Below, piece by piece: positions 28,043 through 38,121 of a DNA stretch of 64,000 nucleotides; the first letter of the stretch is position 1; the number at the start of each line of letters is the position of its first letter. Below the pieces are notes generated by a model. It saw nothing but the letters and a program-made list of their open reading frames with translations. It searched no databases and was not told where the DNA came from. A program made the translations under genes and the position numbers. Source of the DNA: Enterococcus sp. HY326 (lineage in GTDB: Bacteria > Bacillota > Bacilli > Lactobacillales > Enterococcaceae); the NCBI RefSeq assembly GCF_026157065.1, contig NZ_JANLGQ010000004.1, positions 398,591 to 462,590 on the forward strand, read 5' to 3'.

Positions 28043-30868
28043 ATGGCAAATGATAAAATTGTCATCCACGGCGCCCGCGCCCATAATTTAAAAAATATCG
28101 ACGTAACGATTCCCCGAGATAAATTGGTGGTGGTCACCGGTCTTTCTGGTTCAGGGAAGAGTTCCTTAGCCTTTGACACCCTTTATGCTGAGGGGCAACG
28201 CCGCTATGTCGAAAGTCTGTCATCTTACGCACGGCAGTTTTTAGGTCAGATGGATAAACCGGATGTCGACAGCATTGATGGCTTGAGTCCTTCAATTTCG
28301 ATTGACCAAAAAACCACCAGCAAGAATCCTCGTTCAACGGTCGGCACGGTCACAGAAATTAATGACTACCTGCGGCTCTTATATGCTCGAATTGGTCATC
28401 CCATTTGCCCTAATGATGGGACGGAAATCACCAGCCAATCAGTTGAACAGATGGTTGATCAAGTGTTAGAACTGCCAGAACGGTCACGGATTCAAATTTT
28501 GGCGCCAGTGGTTCATGGAAAAAAAGGCCAGCATAAAAAAGTTTTCGAAATGATTCAAAGAGAAGGCTATGTGCGGGTTCGCGTTAACGGCGAAAATTAC
28601 GATGTTAGTGAAGTTCCCGATTTAGAAAAAAATAAAAAACACAATATTGAAATCGTGATTGACCGGATTGTCATCAAAGAAGGGATTCGTTCCCGCCTGT
28701 TTGATTCCTTTGAAGCAGCATTGCGCTTAGCAGATGGCTATGCAGTGGTGGATGTGATTGGCGAAAAAGAAATTCTCTTCAGCGAACATTATTCTTGTCC
28801 TTACTGTGGCTTTACGGTTGGCGAATTGGAGCCCCGTTTGTTTTCATTTAATGCCCCGTTTGGAGCCTGCCCTGAATGTGACGGACTAGGCATGAAATTG
28901 GAAGTCGATATTGACTTAGTGATTCCGGACCAAGACAAGACTTTGCGGGAGGGCGCCATTTTACCGTGGAACCCAATTAGCTCGCAGTATTATCCGGAAA
29001 TGTTAGCCCAAGCAGCAGAGGGCTTCGGGATTGATTTAGACATGCCTTACAAAGATTTACCGGAAGAACATCGGAATATTATTTTAAACGGCTCTGGTGA
29101 TGACATGTTCCATTTCCATTATGAAAATGAGTTTGGCGGCGTGCGGGATGTGGAAATGCCTTTTGAAGGCATTTTGCGGAATATTTCCCGGCGCTATGAG
29201 CAAACTGCCAGTGATTTCACCCGCAATCAAATGCGGCTGTATATGACGGAATTAGCTTGTCAATCTTGTAAAGGCTATCGCTTAAATCCACAGGCGCTTT
29301 CGGTGAAGGTTAATCAAAAAAATATTGGTGAAATTAGCGAACTGTCGGTGACAAAAATTTTAGATTTTGCCCAAGGCTTAACCCTTAGTGAGCAAGAGGT
29401 GATGATTGCCAAACCGATTTTAAAGGAAGTCGACGATCGGCTGACCTTCTTAAAAAATGTCGGCTTGGATTATTTAACCTTAAGTCGGGCTGCTGGCACG
29501 TTATCCGGTGGGGAAGCGCAACGGATTCGTCTGGCGACGCAAATCGGTTCCAATTTATCCGGAGTGCTTTATATTTTAGATGAGCCTTCCATCGGCTTGC
29601 ATCAGCGGGATAACAATCGGCTGATTGATTCTCTAAAAAAAATGCGAGATTTAGGCAATACCTTAATTGTCGTCGAACACGATGAAGATACGATGATGGC
29701 AGCCGATTATCTAATTGATGTCGGTCCCGGAGCTGGAGAACAAGGCGGCCAAATTGTCGCAGCGGGTACACCGGCAGAGGTTGCTAAAAATCATGAGTCT
29801 ATCACTGGGCAATATTTATCTGGCGACAAAGAAATTGCCGTGCCGAAGAATCGCCGTAAAGGTAACGGCGGCAAAATCCGTATTACCGGTGCCGCTGAAA
29901 ATAATTTGAAGAACTTAAGCGTGGATTTTCCGTTAGCAACATTTACGGCAGTGACCGGGGTTTCTGGTTCAGGCAAATCAACCTTAGTCAATCAAATTTT
30001 GAAAAAGGCTTTGGCGCAAAAAATCAATCGCAATACCAACAAACCCGGGAAGTACAAAACGATTTCCGGCTACGAAACTATTGAAAAAATTGTTGACATC
30101 GACCAAAGTCCGATTGGCCGCACACCTCGGAGTAATCCCGCCACTTATACCAGTGTCTTTGATGATATTCGGGATTTATTTGCTAAAACCAATGAGGCCA
30201 AGGTCCGGGGCTATAAAAAAGGACGCTTCTCCTTTAATGTCAAAGGCGGCCGCTGTGAAGCTTGTCGTGGCGATGGAATCATCAAAATTGAAATGCATTT
30301 TTTACCAGATGTCTACGTACCTTGTGAAGTCTGCCATGGGAAACGTTATAATTCTGAAACGTTAGAAGTGCATTATAAAGGGAAGAATATTGCTGAAATT
30401 TTGGAAATGACAGTTGAAGAGGCGGTCGAATTCTTTCAACATATTCCTAAAATTCACCGGAAGCTGCAAACCATTCTGGATGTTGGTCTAGGATATGTGA
30501 CTTTGGGACAACCAGCCACAACTTTATCTGGCGGGGAGGCCCAACGGATGAAATTGGCCAGTGAGCTGCACCGAATTTCAAACGGCAAGAACTTTTATAT
30601 TCTAGATGAACCAACCACCGGCTTGCATACCGACGATATTGCCCGCTTACTACAGGTTTTACAAAGATTAGTGGATGCCGGCAATACAGTCTTAGTGATT
30701 GAACACAATCTAGACGTTATCAAATCAGCCGATTACATCATTGACTTAGGTCCAGAAGGCGGCGATGGCGGCGGCACAATTTTAGCCACCGGCACTCCGG
30801 AAAAAATTGCGAAGTCTAAAGATAGTTATACTGGTTATTATTTGAAAAAGGTTATGGAAAAAAACTAA
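28043..30868 (+). CDS. uvrA: Excinuclease ABC subunit A
   Basis: UvrA is the DNA-damage recognition ATPase. Two ABC ATPase modules are present, with Walker [16 protein letters not shown] and [14 protein letters not shown], and signatures LSGGEAQR in both halves. Zinc modules have CPYC...CPEC and CEAC...CEVC pairs. The frame extends 60 bases upstream, but the family N-terminus ([19 protein letters not shown]) and a GGAGAAGTGAT site support 28043. The resulting 941 residues are the normal length. A terminator separates it from uvrB, so the pair is not a simple operon. Confidence 0.97.
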   Translation: MANDKIVIHGARAHNLKNIDVTIPRDKLVVVTGLSGSGKSSLAFDTLYAEGQRRYVESLSSYARQFLGQMDKPDVDSIDGLSPSISIDQKTTSKNPRSTVGTVTEINDYLRLLYARIGHPICPNDGTEITSQSVEQMVDQVLELPERSRIQILAPVVHGKKGQHKKVFEMIQREGYVRVRVNGENYDVSEVPDLEKNKKHNIEIVIDRIVIKEGIRSRLFDSFEAALRLADGYAVVDVIGEKEILFSEHYSCPYCGFTVGELEPRLFSFNAPFGACPECDGLGMKLEVDIDLVIPDQDKTLREGAILPWNPISSQYYPEMLAQAAEGFGIDLDMPYKDLPEEHRNIILNGSGDDMFHFHYENEFGGVRDVEMPFEGILRNISRRYEQTASDFTRNQMRLYMTELACQSCKGYRLNPQALSVKVNQKNIGEISELSVTKILDFAQGLTLSEQEVMIAKPILKEVDDRLTFLKNVGLDYLTLSRAAGTLSGGEAQRIRLATQIGSNLSGVLYILDEPSIGLHQRDNNRLIDSLKKMRDLGNTLIVVEHDEDTMMAADYLIDVGPGAGEQGGQIVAAGTPAEVAKNHESITGQYLSGDKEIAVPKNRRKGNGGKIRITGAAENNLKNLSVDFPLATFTAVTGVSGSGKSTLVNQILKKALAQKINRNTNKPGKYKTISGYETIEKIVDIDQSPIGRTPRSNPATYTSVFDDIRDLFAKTNEAKVRGYKKGRFSFNVKGGRCEACRGDGIIKIEMHFLPDVYVPCEVCHGKRYNSETLEVHYKGKNIAEILEMTVEEAVEFFQHIPKIHRKLQTILDVGLGYVTLGQPATTLSGGEAQRMKLASELHRISNGKNFYILDEPTTGLHTDDIARLLQVLQRLVDAGNTVLVIEHNLDVIKSADYIIDLGPEGGDGGGTILATGTPEKIAKSKDSYTGYYLKKVMEKN

Positions 30869-30886
30869 TGTAAGAAAATAAAAATG

Positions 30887-30972
30887 CTACCCGAATTACC
30901 ATACTTTTCATCAGTATTCGCTAATCTCTTAGCGAAAGCTGATGAAGTAAATCTGGTAATTCGGGTAGTTTT
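30887..30972. terminator. Long nested two-way terminator after uvrA
   Basis: CTACCCGAATTACCA (30887–30901) pairs perfectly with 30954–30968. Inside, TTCATCAG/CTGATGAA (30907–30946) and CGCTAA/TTAGCG (30919–30934) form two further tiers. A-rich left and T-rich right flanks allow termination of uvrA and of the converging Mga-like gene. The outer arm shares 12 bases with the tig leader at 44494–44505. Confidence 0.9.
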
Positions 30973-32488
30973 ATGCTGAATACCGCCGGCTTTGATTGGT
31001 AGTATATTCAATTAAAGATTTTTGAACATTCGCCTTGCGCTGCTTTTCTATTTCGATTCGCAATCCGGCAATATTCCTATATGTTGGAATATCTTCAATG
31101 ATTACCAATTTTTCTGGAGGAACATTTGACATTTGATAATTAGCGGCATAAATATCAAAACTGGGAACATCGCAAGGTTTCGCTGCAAAATAGTCACTAT
31201 TCATGACTTCCATGTTTGCCCGATTAATAAATAAGCGGCTTAAGTAATTGGCAATAGACTGCGCATGGACTTTTCCTAAGTCACTAAATACACCAATTCT
31301 AACTGTGTCCCGCTGTCCTTCAATTAAAATTGGTAAATTTTCCCATTCAATCATCAGCTTCGCCAAAATTTCATCATGATAATTTGAAATCCAGGTAATC
31401 CGATGACTTTTTTGTAGCTCCTGTAGACAATTTTTAAAGACAGAAGAGAAAAAAGGATAGGCAGTTTCAATGGAGAGCCTTGAAAAGTGTGAGCGATTAT
31501 ACAACATAAATTTTGGACCTTGATAGATTTTGTGACTGAGATAGGCACTCAAAAAACTGTTCTTAACCCGGTGACGGCTAAAGTCATCGATAGGGATATC
31601 ACTTTCGTAAGAGACTTGATCGATTAACTGGTTGGCGGCTCGGCGTATACGATTCGCCTCTTCTTGATTATCCCAAGCGAATTTCCACCACAGAATCGTT
31701 TGAATAAAGTCATCTCTACTACGGGAACCTTTGTTAAAAAGCTGACGATAGTCGCTAGGGAGCTGCTGAATATAATAATCAAACAACTCTTGGTACTCAC
31801 TCAAGCCTAATTGTTCTGGAGTATATTTGTGGGTGACAATGTGCCCCTGTTGGGTTCGGATTAGCATGACGGCTAAGCGGAAACTATAATCATAGACTTG
31901 GATTTCATTAATTTCTAAAGAAAAATCGGCGGAGATTTGGCGAACTAAGGTCAATAATTGGCTTTGCATAAAATCAAACGGCCAGCGTTTAACACCATAA
32001 GCTTCCGAAAAATAAATTTTAAAAAAATTACGAAATTGTTTTTCATCAGTAGCAACAAGATTATAGGGATTTTTTTGCAACAAGATACCATGGTTTTTTA
32101 ATACTTTTTCCATTCGCAAACTCATCCTATATAAACTCGACGTGCTGATAAAAAGCTGTTTCTCCCAATATCTACCACTTTGATTGGGATTGAAAAATAT
32201 TCCCTCCAGTAGTTGAAACTCTAATGAATCCTGCAGAAAATCAGTATAAATAGATTGAATTGTTTGATTTTTGGCCTCTGTGAGACTAATGCCAGTGGTC
32301 GTATTGTAATCAATTGAGACAATCTCGGGCCAATTTTCTTGGAAAAACTCAATGTCTGTCAACACTGTCTTTTTTGAGGTATGAAGCCGCTGGGCCAAAC
32401 TCTCTAAATCAATTTTGTCTAACATAACAAATAGTAGATTTAATAATGTAATACGCCGTCTTGAAGTACTGCTTAACATTTCTTTCAT
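30971..32488 (-). CDS. Mga-like transcriptional regulator
   Basis: The product has 505 residues, like streptococcal Mga and enterococcal relatives. The N-terminus carries two helix-turn-helix regions (LLFVMLDKIDLESLAQRLH and SKKTVLTDIEFFQENWPEI). A PRD-like middle follows, and a C-terminal segment (VRIGVFSDLGKVHAQSIANY) resembles a PTS EIIB-like fold. Mga proteins link sugar status to surface or virulence genes through PRD phosphorylation. Here no surface gene is adjacent. GAAAGGAAT precedes the ATG at 32488; the upstream frame lacks a site. It stands alone beside an AT-rich stretch, so its targets are unknown. Confidence 0.82.
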   Translation of the reverse strand: MKEMLSSTSRRRITLLNLLFVMLDKIDLESLAQRLHTSKKTVLTDIEFFQENWPEIVSIDYNTTTGISLTEAKNQTIQSIYTDFLQDSLEFQLLEGIFFNPNQSGRYWEKQLFISTSSLYRMSLRMEKVLKNHGILLQKNPYNLVATDEKQFRNFFKIYFSEAYGVKRWPFDFMQSQLLTLVRQISADFSLEINEIQVYDYSFRLAVMLIRTQQGHIVTHKYTPEQLGLSEYQELFDYYIQQLPSDYRQLFNKGSRSRDDFIQTILWWKFAWDNQEEANRIRRAANQLIDQVSYESDIPIDDFSRHRVKNSFLSAYLSHKIYQGPKFMLYNRSHFSRLSIETAYPFFSSVFKNCLQELQKSHRITWISNYHDEILAKLMIEWENLPILIEGQRDTVRIGVFSDLGKVHAQSIANYLSRLFINRANMEVMNSDYFAAKPCDVPSFDIYAANYQMSNVPPEKLVIIEDIPTYRNIAGLRIEIEKQRKANVQKSLIEYTTNQSRRYSA

Positions 32489-33343
32489 AAAAATATTCCT
32501 TTCCCTAACCAAGGGGTGACGAACAGGGACCTGTTTAAAAGTTGAATAACTTTCAGCATTTTAAACGAACTAACAACAACTTTTTAAAATAACCAGTAGC
32601 TATAATACGAAGATAATATGTAATTTTTCTTAAGTAATAGCTTTTATAAAAACCAAATCTGCAAAATTTTTTTCTCAAATTTTGAGATTGGGAGTTTTAA
32701 AACTTTATTTATTTTGGACCGACAAAAACACAATTGGATTTTGCTGCACTAGTAAGGGCTACATGTGTAGACTACTGGCAGACTCAACAAGATACTCTGA
32801 TTTTTTTGGAAAAGTTTTTCAGTAGAACAGAAGTTTTTGTATATATAGAGCATTTTTTAACAGAAAGTCTCTGATTTTTTCCTACAAAGAGATGAAGTAA
32901 ATGTAGAGTTGGAAATTATTTTTAAAAGCATAAAAAAATAACTTTTTTTTGGAGAATAAAGGAGTATTTGCTGTCCGTCAAATTATAAATTTATCGTAGG
33001 CGTATTTTTTGACATATTGGAAAAAGTTTATCTCATCCATAGGATTTTTGTGGAAATTTGTTAATGGGATGTATGAAAAGTGGATTTTTTTAAAACCTAT
33101 AATCTCAAGGTATTTAGCTCTATTATAAGTTTGCTCAAGTAGAGAATATAAGCTAAGCATTACAATTCGTGTGAAAAATTATTAAAGCAGTCGTGGTTTT
33201 TTATGAAAAAATTATAATTGTCAATTTTATTTTTTTCTGACTGGAAATTGACCTGCTAAGAGATGAATATTGCAGAAGGAAAATCGTACTTCATTTTTTG
33301 AAAATAAGCCGCAAGTAAAAAGATGGTAGTGACACGCCAGGAA
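32489..33343. other. AT-rich gene-poor stretch
   Basis: About 855 bases without a convincing gene. Base composition is visibly more AT-rich than the flanking genes, with many A and T runs. It holds a short palindrome (CTACATGTGTAG, 32760–32771) and two related T-rich motifs, CTCTGATTTTTTTGG (near 32796) and GTCTCTGATTTTTTCC (near 32867). A 60-codon frame at 32978–33160 on the minus strand has no ribosome site. It may be a degraded gene remnant or a regulatory region for the Mga-like gene; I cannot assign more. Confidence 0.6.
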
Positions 33344-33352
33344 TGATATAAT
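33344..33352 (+). promoter_or_regulatory. Extended −10 promoter of rapZ-yvcK-whiA
   Basis: TGATATAAT: a TG-extended perfect −10 at 33344–33352, 30 bases before the rapZ ATG. The −35 is weak. Confidence 0.75.
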
Positions 33353-33382
33353 AGAAAAGTTGAAGAGAAAGGAGTTTCGAGT

Positions 33383-34267
33383 ATGGCAGAGAATTTACAA
33401 TTGGTAATTATTACAGGAATGAGCGGTGCCGGTAAAACTGTGGCGATTCAAAGCTTTGAAGATATGGGTTATTTTTGTGTCGACAATATGCCGCCGAGTC
33501 TGATTCCAAAATTTTGGGAACTCCTCAAAGAGAGCGGCAAGGTTCATAAAATTGCATTAGTTGTTGACTTGCGTTCCCGCAGTTTCTTTGATGAAATTCA
33601 AAGCATGCTGGTTGAAATAGAGAACACTGATTTTATTGAAACAAAAGTATTGTTTTTAGACGCTTCCGATGAGGAATTGGTTTCCCGCTATAAAGAAACA
33701 CGTCGAGCTCATCCGTTGGCAATGGATGGTTTAGTGACAGAAGGTATTCGCAAGGAGCGGGCCATTTTAGAGGATTTAAAACCTAAAGCGAATATTGTGA
33801 TTGATACCACCACATTAACGCCACGGCAGCTGCGGGAAAAAATTATTCAAGAATTTAAAACATCGGAAACAAGTGGCTTTCGAGTGGAAATGATTTCCTT
33901 TGGCTTTAAATATGGATTGCCGATTGATGCAGATATTGTGATGGACGTGCGTTTTTTACCAAATCCCCACTATATTCCAGAATTGCGGCCCTTAACCGGC
34001 ATGGACAAGCCGGTCTATGATTATGTCATGTCGTTTCCAGAAACAGAAACTTTTTATGAGAAGTTTTATGATTTGCTGGCGACCATTATGCCGGGATACA
34101 TCAAAGAGGGCAAAAGCAGCTTAACAGTAGCCATCGGCTGTACTGGCGGACAGCATCGCTCCGTCGCGTTGACTGAACGGGTTGGACAAGCGTTGAAAGC
34201 CGATTATAAAGTTAATATCACTCACCGGGATAAAGACAAACGCAAAGAGACGGTGAATCGCTCATGA
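33383..34267 (+). CDS. rapZ: RapZ/YvcJ-family nucleotide-binding protein
   Basis: This is a P-loop protein of 294 residues. Walker A is [14 protein letters not shown]; the C-terminal domain carries [20 protein letters not shown] and [17 protein letters not shown], both family signatures. In E. coli RapZ senses GlcN-6-P and steers the small RNAs that control glmS. In Bacillus the homologue YvcJ binds and hydrolyses nucleotides and affects competence. AAAGGAG precedes the ATG. It overlaps yvcK by 4 bases in the conserved rapZ-yvcK-whiA operon. Confidence 0.95.
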   Translation: MAENLQLVIITGMSGAGKTVAIQSFEDMGYFCVDNMPPSLIPKFWELLKESGKVHKIALVVDLRSRSFFDEIQSMLVEIENTDFIETKVLFLDASDEELVSRYKETRRAHPLAMDGLVTEGIRKERAILEDLKPKANIVIDTTTLTPRQLREKIIQEFKTSETSGFRVEMISFGFKYGLPIDADIVMDVRFLPNPHYIPELRPLTGMDKPVYDYVMSFPETETFYEKFYDLLATIMPGYIKEGKSSLTVAIGCTGGQHRSVALTERVGQALKADYKVNITHRDKDKRKETVNRS

Positions 34268-35274
34268 GTAATGACAATAACATGAAAACCTATCGCATCC
34301 GCAAACCCAAAATTGTGGTGATTGGTGGCGGTACTGGCCTACCGGTAATTCTAAAAAGTTTGCGGAATCAAGGAGCTGATATCACAGCGGTGGTGACTGT
34401 CGCTGACGATGGTGGTTCTAGCGGTGAAATTCGCAATTCGGTGGCAATGGTGCCCCCGGGGGACATGCGCAATATTTTGGTCTCCTTATCAGATATGCCA
34501 CAGCTGTATGAAGATATTTTTCAATATCGTTTTAAAAAAGATGATAAATTTTTGGCGAATCATTCAATTGGCAATTTAATTATTGCCGCCGTTTCAGAAA
34601 TGCGGGGCAGCACCTATGAAGCCATTCAATTATTATCGAAAATGCTTCACGTTGACGGCCACATCTACCCTTCATCAGAGCAGCCGCTTGTCTTACATGC
34701 GGTTTATAAGGATGGCACATCACAGGCCGGGGAATCTAAAATTGCTTTAGACCGCAAGACAATCGATCACGTCTATGTCACCAATGTAGATAACGATGAG
34801 GTACCAAGAGCGGCCCGCAAAGTCGTCAATAGTATTTTAGCGGCTGACATGGTGGTCTTAGGCCCAGGTAGTTTGTTCACCAGTATTTTACCAAATCTGG
34901 TGATTCAAGAAATCGGTGATGCCCTTTTAAAAACCAAGGCAGAAACTGTCTATATTTGTAATATTATGACGCAAAAAGGCGAGACGGAACATTTCAGCGA
35001 TGCTGATCATATCCGCGTGCTCCACAATCATTTGCAGCAAAAATTTGTCGACACTGTTTTAGTAAATGTTGAACCCGTACCAGAAGGATACATGGATTTT
35101 GAATTATACGATGAGTATCTAGTTCAAGTGACCCATGATTTTAAAGGGCTGCGGGAAGAGGGCTGCCGAGTTATTTCAGCAGACTTTTTAAAATTGCGGA
35201 ACGGCGGCGTTTTTCACGATGGCGATAAGGTCGTGGAGGAATTGATGCGCCTATTATATGGCGTAAAAATGTAA
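34264..35274 (+). CDS. YvcK/GlmR (gluconeogenesis/UDP-sugar regulator)
   Basis: This CofD-like fold protein has 336 residues. [20 protein letters not shown] is the N-terminal nucleotide-sugar binding motif, followed by [14 protein letters not shown] and [14 protein letters not shown]. YvcK (GlmR) binds UDP-GlcNAc and, in Bacillus and Listeria, helps direct carbon into amino-sugar synthesis and envelope homeostasis. The ATGA overlap with rapZ suggests coupled translation. An internal ATG at 34282 is an alternative start. The genes cdaA, glmM and glmS, which act on the same pathway, follow within 8 kb. Confidence 0.93.
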   Translation: MSNDNNMKTYRIRKPKIVVIGGGTGLPVILKSLRNQGADITAVVTVADDGGSSGEIRNSVAMVPPGDMRNILVSLSDMPQLYEDIFQYRFKKDDKFLANHSIGNLIIAAVSEMRGSTYEAIQLLSKMLHVDGHIYPSSEQPLVLHAVYKDGTSQAGESKIALDRKTIDHVYVTNVDNDEVPRAARKVVNSILAADMVVLGPGSLFTSILPNLVIQEIGDALLKTKAETVYICNIMTQKGETEHFSDADHIRVLHNHLQQKFVDTVLVNVEPVPEGYMDFELYDEYLVQVTHDFKGLREEGCRVISADFLKLRNGGVFHDGDKVVEELMRLLYGVKM

Positions 35275-35287
35275 AGGAGGGAATTCA

Positions 35288-36220
35288 ATGTCCTTTGCAG
35301 CAGATGTAAAAAAAGAATTGACTGGCCTTGAGGTTCATCGGGAACATGCCAAAGCAGAATTGGCTGCCCTGATTCGCATGAACGGCTCTTTGAGTTTGAC
35401 AAATCAGCAGTTTGTTTTAAATGTTCAAACCGAAAATGCCGCCATCGCTCGTCGGATTTTCAGCCTCTTAAAAGACCATTATCAAGTCAAAAGTGAGCTG
35501 TTAGTTCGTAAGAAAATGAAATTGAAAAAAAATAATGTCTATATCGTGCGCTTAAAGGAGCACACCAAAGCGATTTTAGTCGATTTAGATATTATGGATG
35601 GCATGATGTTTAACGGCCATGTCTCTAATGAAATTATGGGCAATTCCCAGAAGATGCGCTCTTATTTAAGAGGAGCTTTTCTGGCCTCTGGTTCTGTTAA
35701 TAATCCGGAAACCAGCCGCTATCACCTGGAAATTTCTTCGACCTATGAGGAACACAATGAAGATGTCTGCAAGATGATTAATTATTTTGATTTGAACGCC
35801 CGCACCTTGGAGCGAAAAAACAGCTATATCTGCTACTTAAAAGGGGCTGAGAAAATTGCTGATTTTTTGATTCTAATTGGGGCCACCAATTCAATGTTAA
35901 AATTTGAGGATGTCCGCATCGTGCGGGATATGCGTAATTCAGTTAACCGGCTGGTCAATTGCGAAACGGCGAATATGAATAAAACGATTGACGCTGCCTC
36001 TAAACAAATCGAAAATATCCACTTTATTGAAAATACTGTGGGCCTGCAATCTTTACCAGAAAAGCTGCAGGAGATTGCTGAGCTGCGCTTAGAACACCCA
36101 GAAGTTAGCTTAAAGGAACTAGGCGAGATGATTCCCTCTGGAATTATTTCAAAATCCGGAATCAATCACCGCATCCGCAAAATTAATGAATTTGCGGACC
36201 ATCTCCGTGAGAGCGGCTAG
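35288..36220 (+). CDS. whiA: WhiA-like DNA-binding protein
   Basis: The protein has 310 residues. An N-terminal LAGLIDADG-like homing-endonuclease fold (with [20 protein letters not shown]) is followed by a C-terminal helix-turn-helix ([20 protein letters not shown]). WhiA controls sporulation in Streptomyces and, in Bacillus, affects chromosome segregation and division. AAGGAGG lies 7 bases before the ATG. It is last in the rapZ-yvcK-whiA operon and is closed by a two-way terminator. Confidence 0.96.
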   Translation: MSFAADVKKELTGLEVHREHAKAELAALIRMNGSLSLTNQQFVLNVQTENAAIARRIFSLLKDHYQVKSELLVRKKMKLKKNNVYIVRLKEHTKAILVDLDIMDGMMFNGHVSNEIMGNSQKMRSYLRGAFLASGSVNNPETSRYHLEISSTYEEHNEDVCKMINYFDLNARTLERKNSYICYLKGAEKIADFLILIGATNSMLKFEDVRIVRDMRNSVNRLVNCETANMNKTIDAASKQIENIHFIENTVGLQSLPEKLQEIAELRLEHPEVSLKELGEMIPSGIISKSGINHRIRKINEFADHLRESG

Positions 36221-36227
36221 TAAAAAT

Positions 36228-36303
36228 AAAAAATCCACAATCAATCTTGACCAGCTGCGGCAAAACTGCCAAGCTATTGTCAAAGATAAATTGTGGATTT
36301 TTT
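36228..36303. terminator. Nested two-way terminator between whiA and the DsbA-like gene
   Basis: AAAAAATCCACAAT (36228–36241) pairs perfectly with 36290–36303. Inside are ATCTTGAC/GTCAAAGAT (one bulge, 36244–36287) and AGCT/AGCT with GGCA/TGCC (36253–36275). It terminates both converging genes. Confidence 0.93.
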
Positions 36304-36305
36304 GT

Positions 36306-36827
36306 TTACATCAAATCTAATATGTTTCTTAATTCTTCAGGCTGAATATTTTCATCAAAGATTGCCTTCTCCACGACACAGGTCGGAACAAATTTAATGT
36401 TGGCGCTATTGGCTTCAGCAATAATCTGGTCGACTAAAACTTGGTTTAATTGTTCCTTTAAGCCTAATTCTTCTTCAGCATATACCGCAACCTCGTCTAA
36501 AGATAACTGCCCCCAGTCTTCTTGGGTATCATAAATTTTTTGAATTTCTCCCAGCGCCTTTTCAGGTTCACTCCAGCTGACATAATGGTGCATCACATTG
36601 CCCCGTTGCAAACTCTCTTTTTCCTTATCAAATAGTTTTATAATTCGTTGAACCTTACCTTGGGCGACAGCTTCAACTAACAGCTCCTTTGATTCTTCAA
36701 ACCATTGTTTAGAATACGGGCAACGCAGGTTCATAAATTCCACAATTTTTTTTGGTGCACTGTCTAAACCGATTTTAATCCCATTTTCAGTGGTCACTTT
36801 TTTTGCATCAATAACTGAAATATCCAT
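36306..36827 (-). CDS. DsbA-like thioredoxin-fold protein with CPYS motif
   Basis: The product has 173 residues and no signal peptide, so it is cytoplasmic. The thioredoxin-type active site reads RCPYSKQW: one cysteine, with Ser in place of the second. FVPTCVVEKAIFD near the end holds the cis-Pro loop (VPT). A single-Cys site cannot form the usual internal disulfide and suggests glutathione- or thiol-transfer-like chemistry, or a binding role. The frame begins at 36839, but GGAGG lies 6 bases before the ATG at 36827. Function unknown. Confidence 0.82.
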   Translation of the reverse strand: MDISVIDAKKVTTENGIKIGLDSAPKKIVEFMNLRCPYSKQWFEESKELLVEAVAQGKVQRIIKLFDKEKESLQRGNVMHHYVSWSEPEKALGEIQKIYDTQEDWGQLSLDEVAVYAEEELGLKEQLNQVLVDQIIAEANSANIKFVPTCVVEKAIFDENIQPEELRNILDLM

Positions 36828-37184
36828 AATAGCCTCCATTTTTTTGTCGCATTTAATTTACGACTGACTTTACTTGATTACCCTCATAATAGCGTATTTT
36901 GAAAAAATTTCACATTGATTTGTTTGAAACGCAAGCATGTTCAAAATTTGTGACATCAGGTAAACTAAATTGAACGATATGAATGGAAACATTATCAAGC
37001 GAGCAGTCACTAACCCGTTTTTATTTTTAATTTGACGGATTGCAGCACGGTGACAAATACAATTTTGATTAAAATTCATCTGAGAAAAAGACTGATGTTA
37101 GTTTTCCTTATTTTGTAGATATCTAGTAATTTGTCTTTAGAACTCGTTAAACTTCCCTAAGTTTTCCATGAAGCTTTAAAATTA

Positions 37185-37193
37185 TGTTATAAT
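37185..37193 (+). promoter_or_regulatory. Extended −10 promoter of cdaA-cdaR-glmM
   Basis: TGTTATAAT at 37185–37193. The −35 region (TTTCCA, 37163–37168) is 19 bases away. The rest of the gap from 36828 holds no supported feature. Confidence 0.7.
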
Positions 37194-37233
37194 CACAAAG
37201 AAATCTTAAAATGAAATGGAGAAGAGGCGTGTA

Positions 37234-38121
37234 ATGTCATTTCAAATCAGTGACCTTCTCAGCTTAACTTATTGGCAGGATCTTTTTAGTGGCAATATTC
37301 TTACGTTAAGCTTTTGGATAAATATATTAGATATTTTAGTTGTCTGGTTTCTAGCTTACAAATTAATTGAGCTAGTACGAGGGACAAAAGCGGTACAGTT
37401 GATTCGGGGAGTAGCCCTTTTTATTTTAATCAGAATTCTTGCGGAGTTTATTGGTCTGCACACCTTGTCTTGGCTGATGAACCATGTCATCACATATGGT
37501 GTGATTGCGGCCGTCGTAATTTTCCAACCGGAAGTTCGTAGAGGCTTAGAACATTTAGGTCGTCAAACATTTTTCACGCAAACTAAAAAAAGTGAGCGGG
37601 AAGAAGAACGAGTCATTTCGGCCTATGATAAAGCCATTCAATATATGGGCCGACGAAAAATCGGCGCCTTAATTAGTATTGAGCGCAATACCGGTTTGGA
37701 TGAGTACATTGAAACCGGCATTCCTTTAGATGCTGATATTAGCGGCGAGCTGTTGATTAATATTTTTATTCCGAACACCCCTTTACACGACGGAGCTGTT
37801 ATCGTTAAAAAGAATAAAATTGCGGTAGCCTCGGCTTATTTGCCACTGTCAGAAAGCATGTTGATTCCAAAAGAATATGGTACAAGACACCGAGCTGCGA
37901 TTGGCTTGAGTGAGGTCAGCGATGCTTTGACGATTATTGTTTCAGAAGAGACAGGACATGTCAGTATGGCAGTCAACAATGAATTTTTAACAGATTTAAA
38001 TCAAGAGGAGTATCTGGTTGTTTTACATCAGTATTTAGCTACTGAAGAGGAATCAACAACTACTCAAGGTCTGCGGGGCTTCTTAAGCGACTTCTTTAAG
38101 TCAGGAGGGAAGCACAAATGA
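37234..38121 (+). CDS. cdaA: Diadenylate cyclase CdaA
   Basis: CdaA makes c-di-AMP from two ATP. Three membrane helices (about residues 10–90) are followed by the DAC domain with the catalytic DGA motif (LHDGAVIV) and RHR motif (GTRHRAAIGLSE). The length of 295 residues is normal. The frame starts at 37216, but GGAGAAGAGG suits the ATG at 37234. It overlaps cdaR by 4 bases and is followed by glmM, the conserved cdaA-cdaR-glmM operon in which both partners modulate the cyclase. Confidence 0.97.
   Translation: MSFQISDLLSLTYWQDLFSGNILTLSFWINILDILVVWFLAYKLIELVRGTKAVQLIRGVALFILIRILAEFIGLHTLSWLMNHVITYGVIAAVVIFQPEVRRGLEHLGRQTFFTQTKKSEREEERVISAYDKAIQYMGRRKIGALISIERNTGLDEYIETGIPLDADISGELLINIFIPNTPLHDGAVIVKKNKIAVASAYLPLSESMLIPKEYGTRHRAAIGLSEVSDALTIIVSEETGHVSMAVNNEFLTDLNQEEYLVVLHQYLATEEESTTTQGLRGFLSDFFKSGGKHK

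Noticed and set aside
32978..33160. Minus-strand frame of 60 codons in the AT-rich stretch
   Set aside because: No ribosome binding site before its ATG, no recognisable motif, and composition like the surrounding non-coding DNA. A gene remnant cannot be excluded.
36870..37079. Minus-strand frame of 69 codons upstream of cdaA
   Set aside because: No ribosome site, no domain pattern, and AT-rich codon use unlike neighbours.
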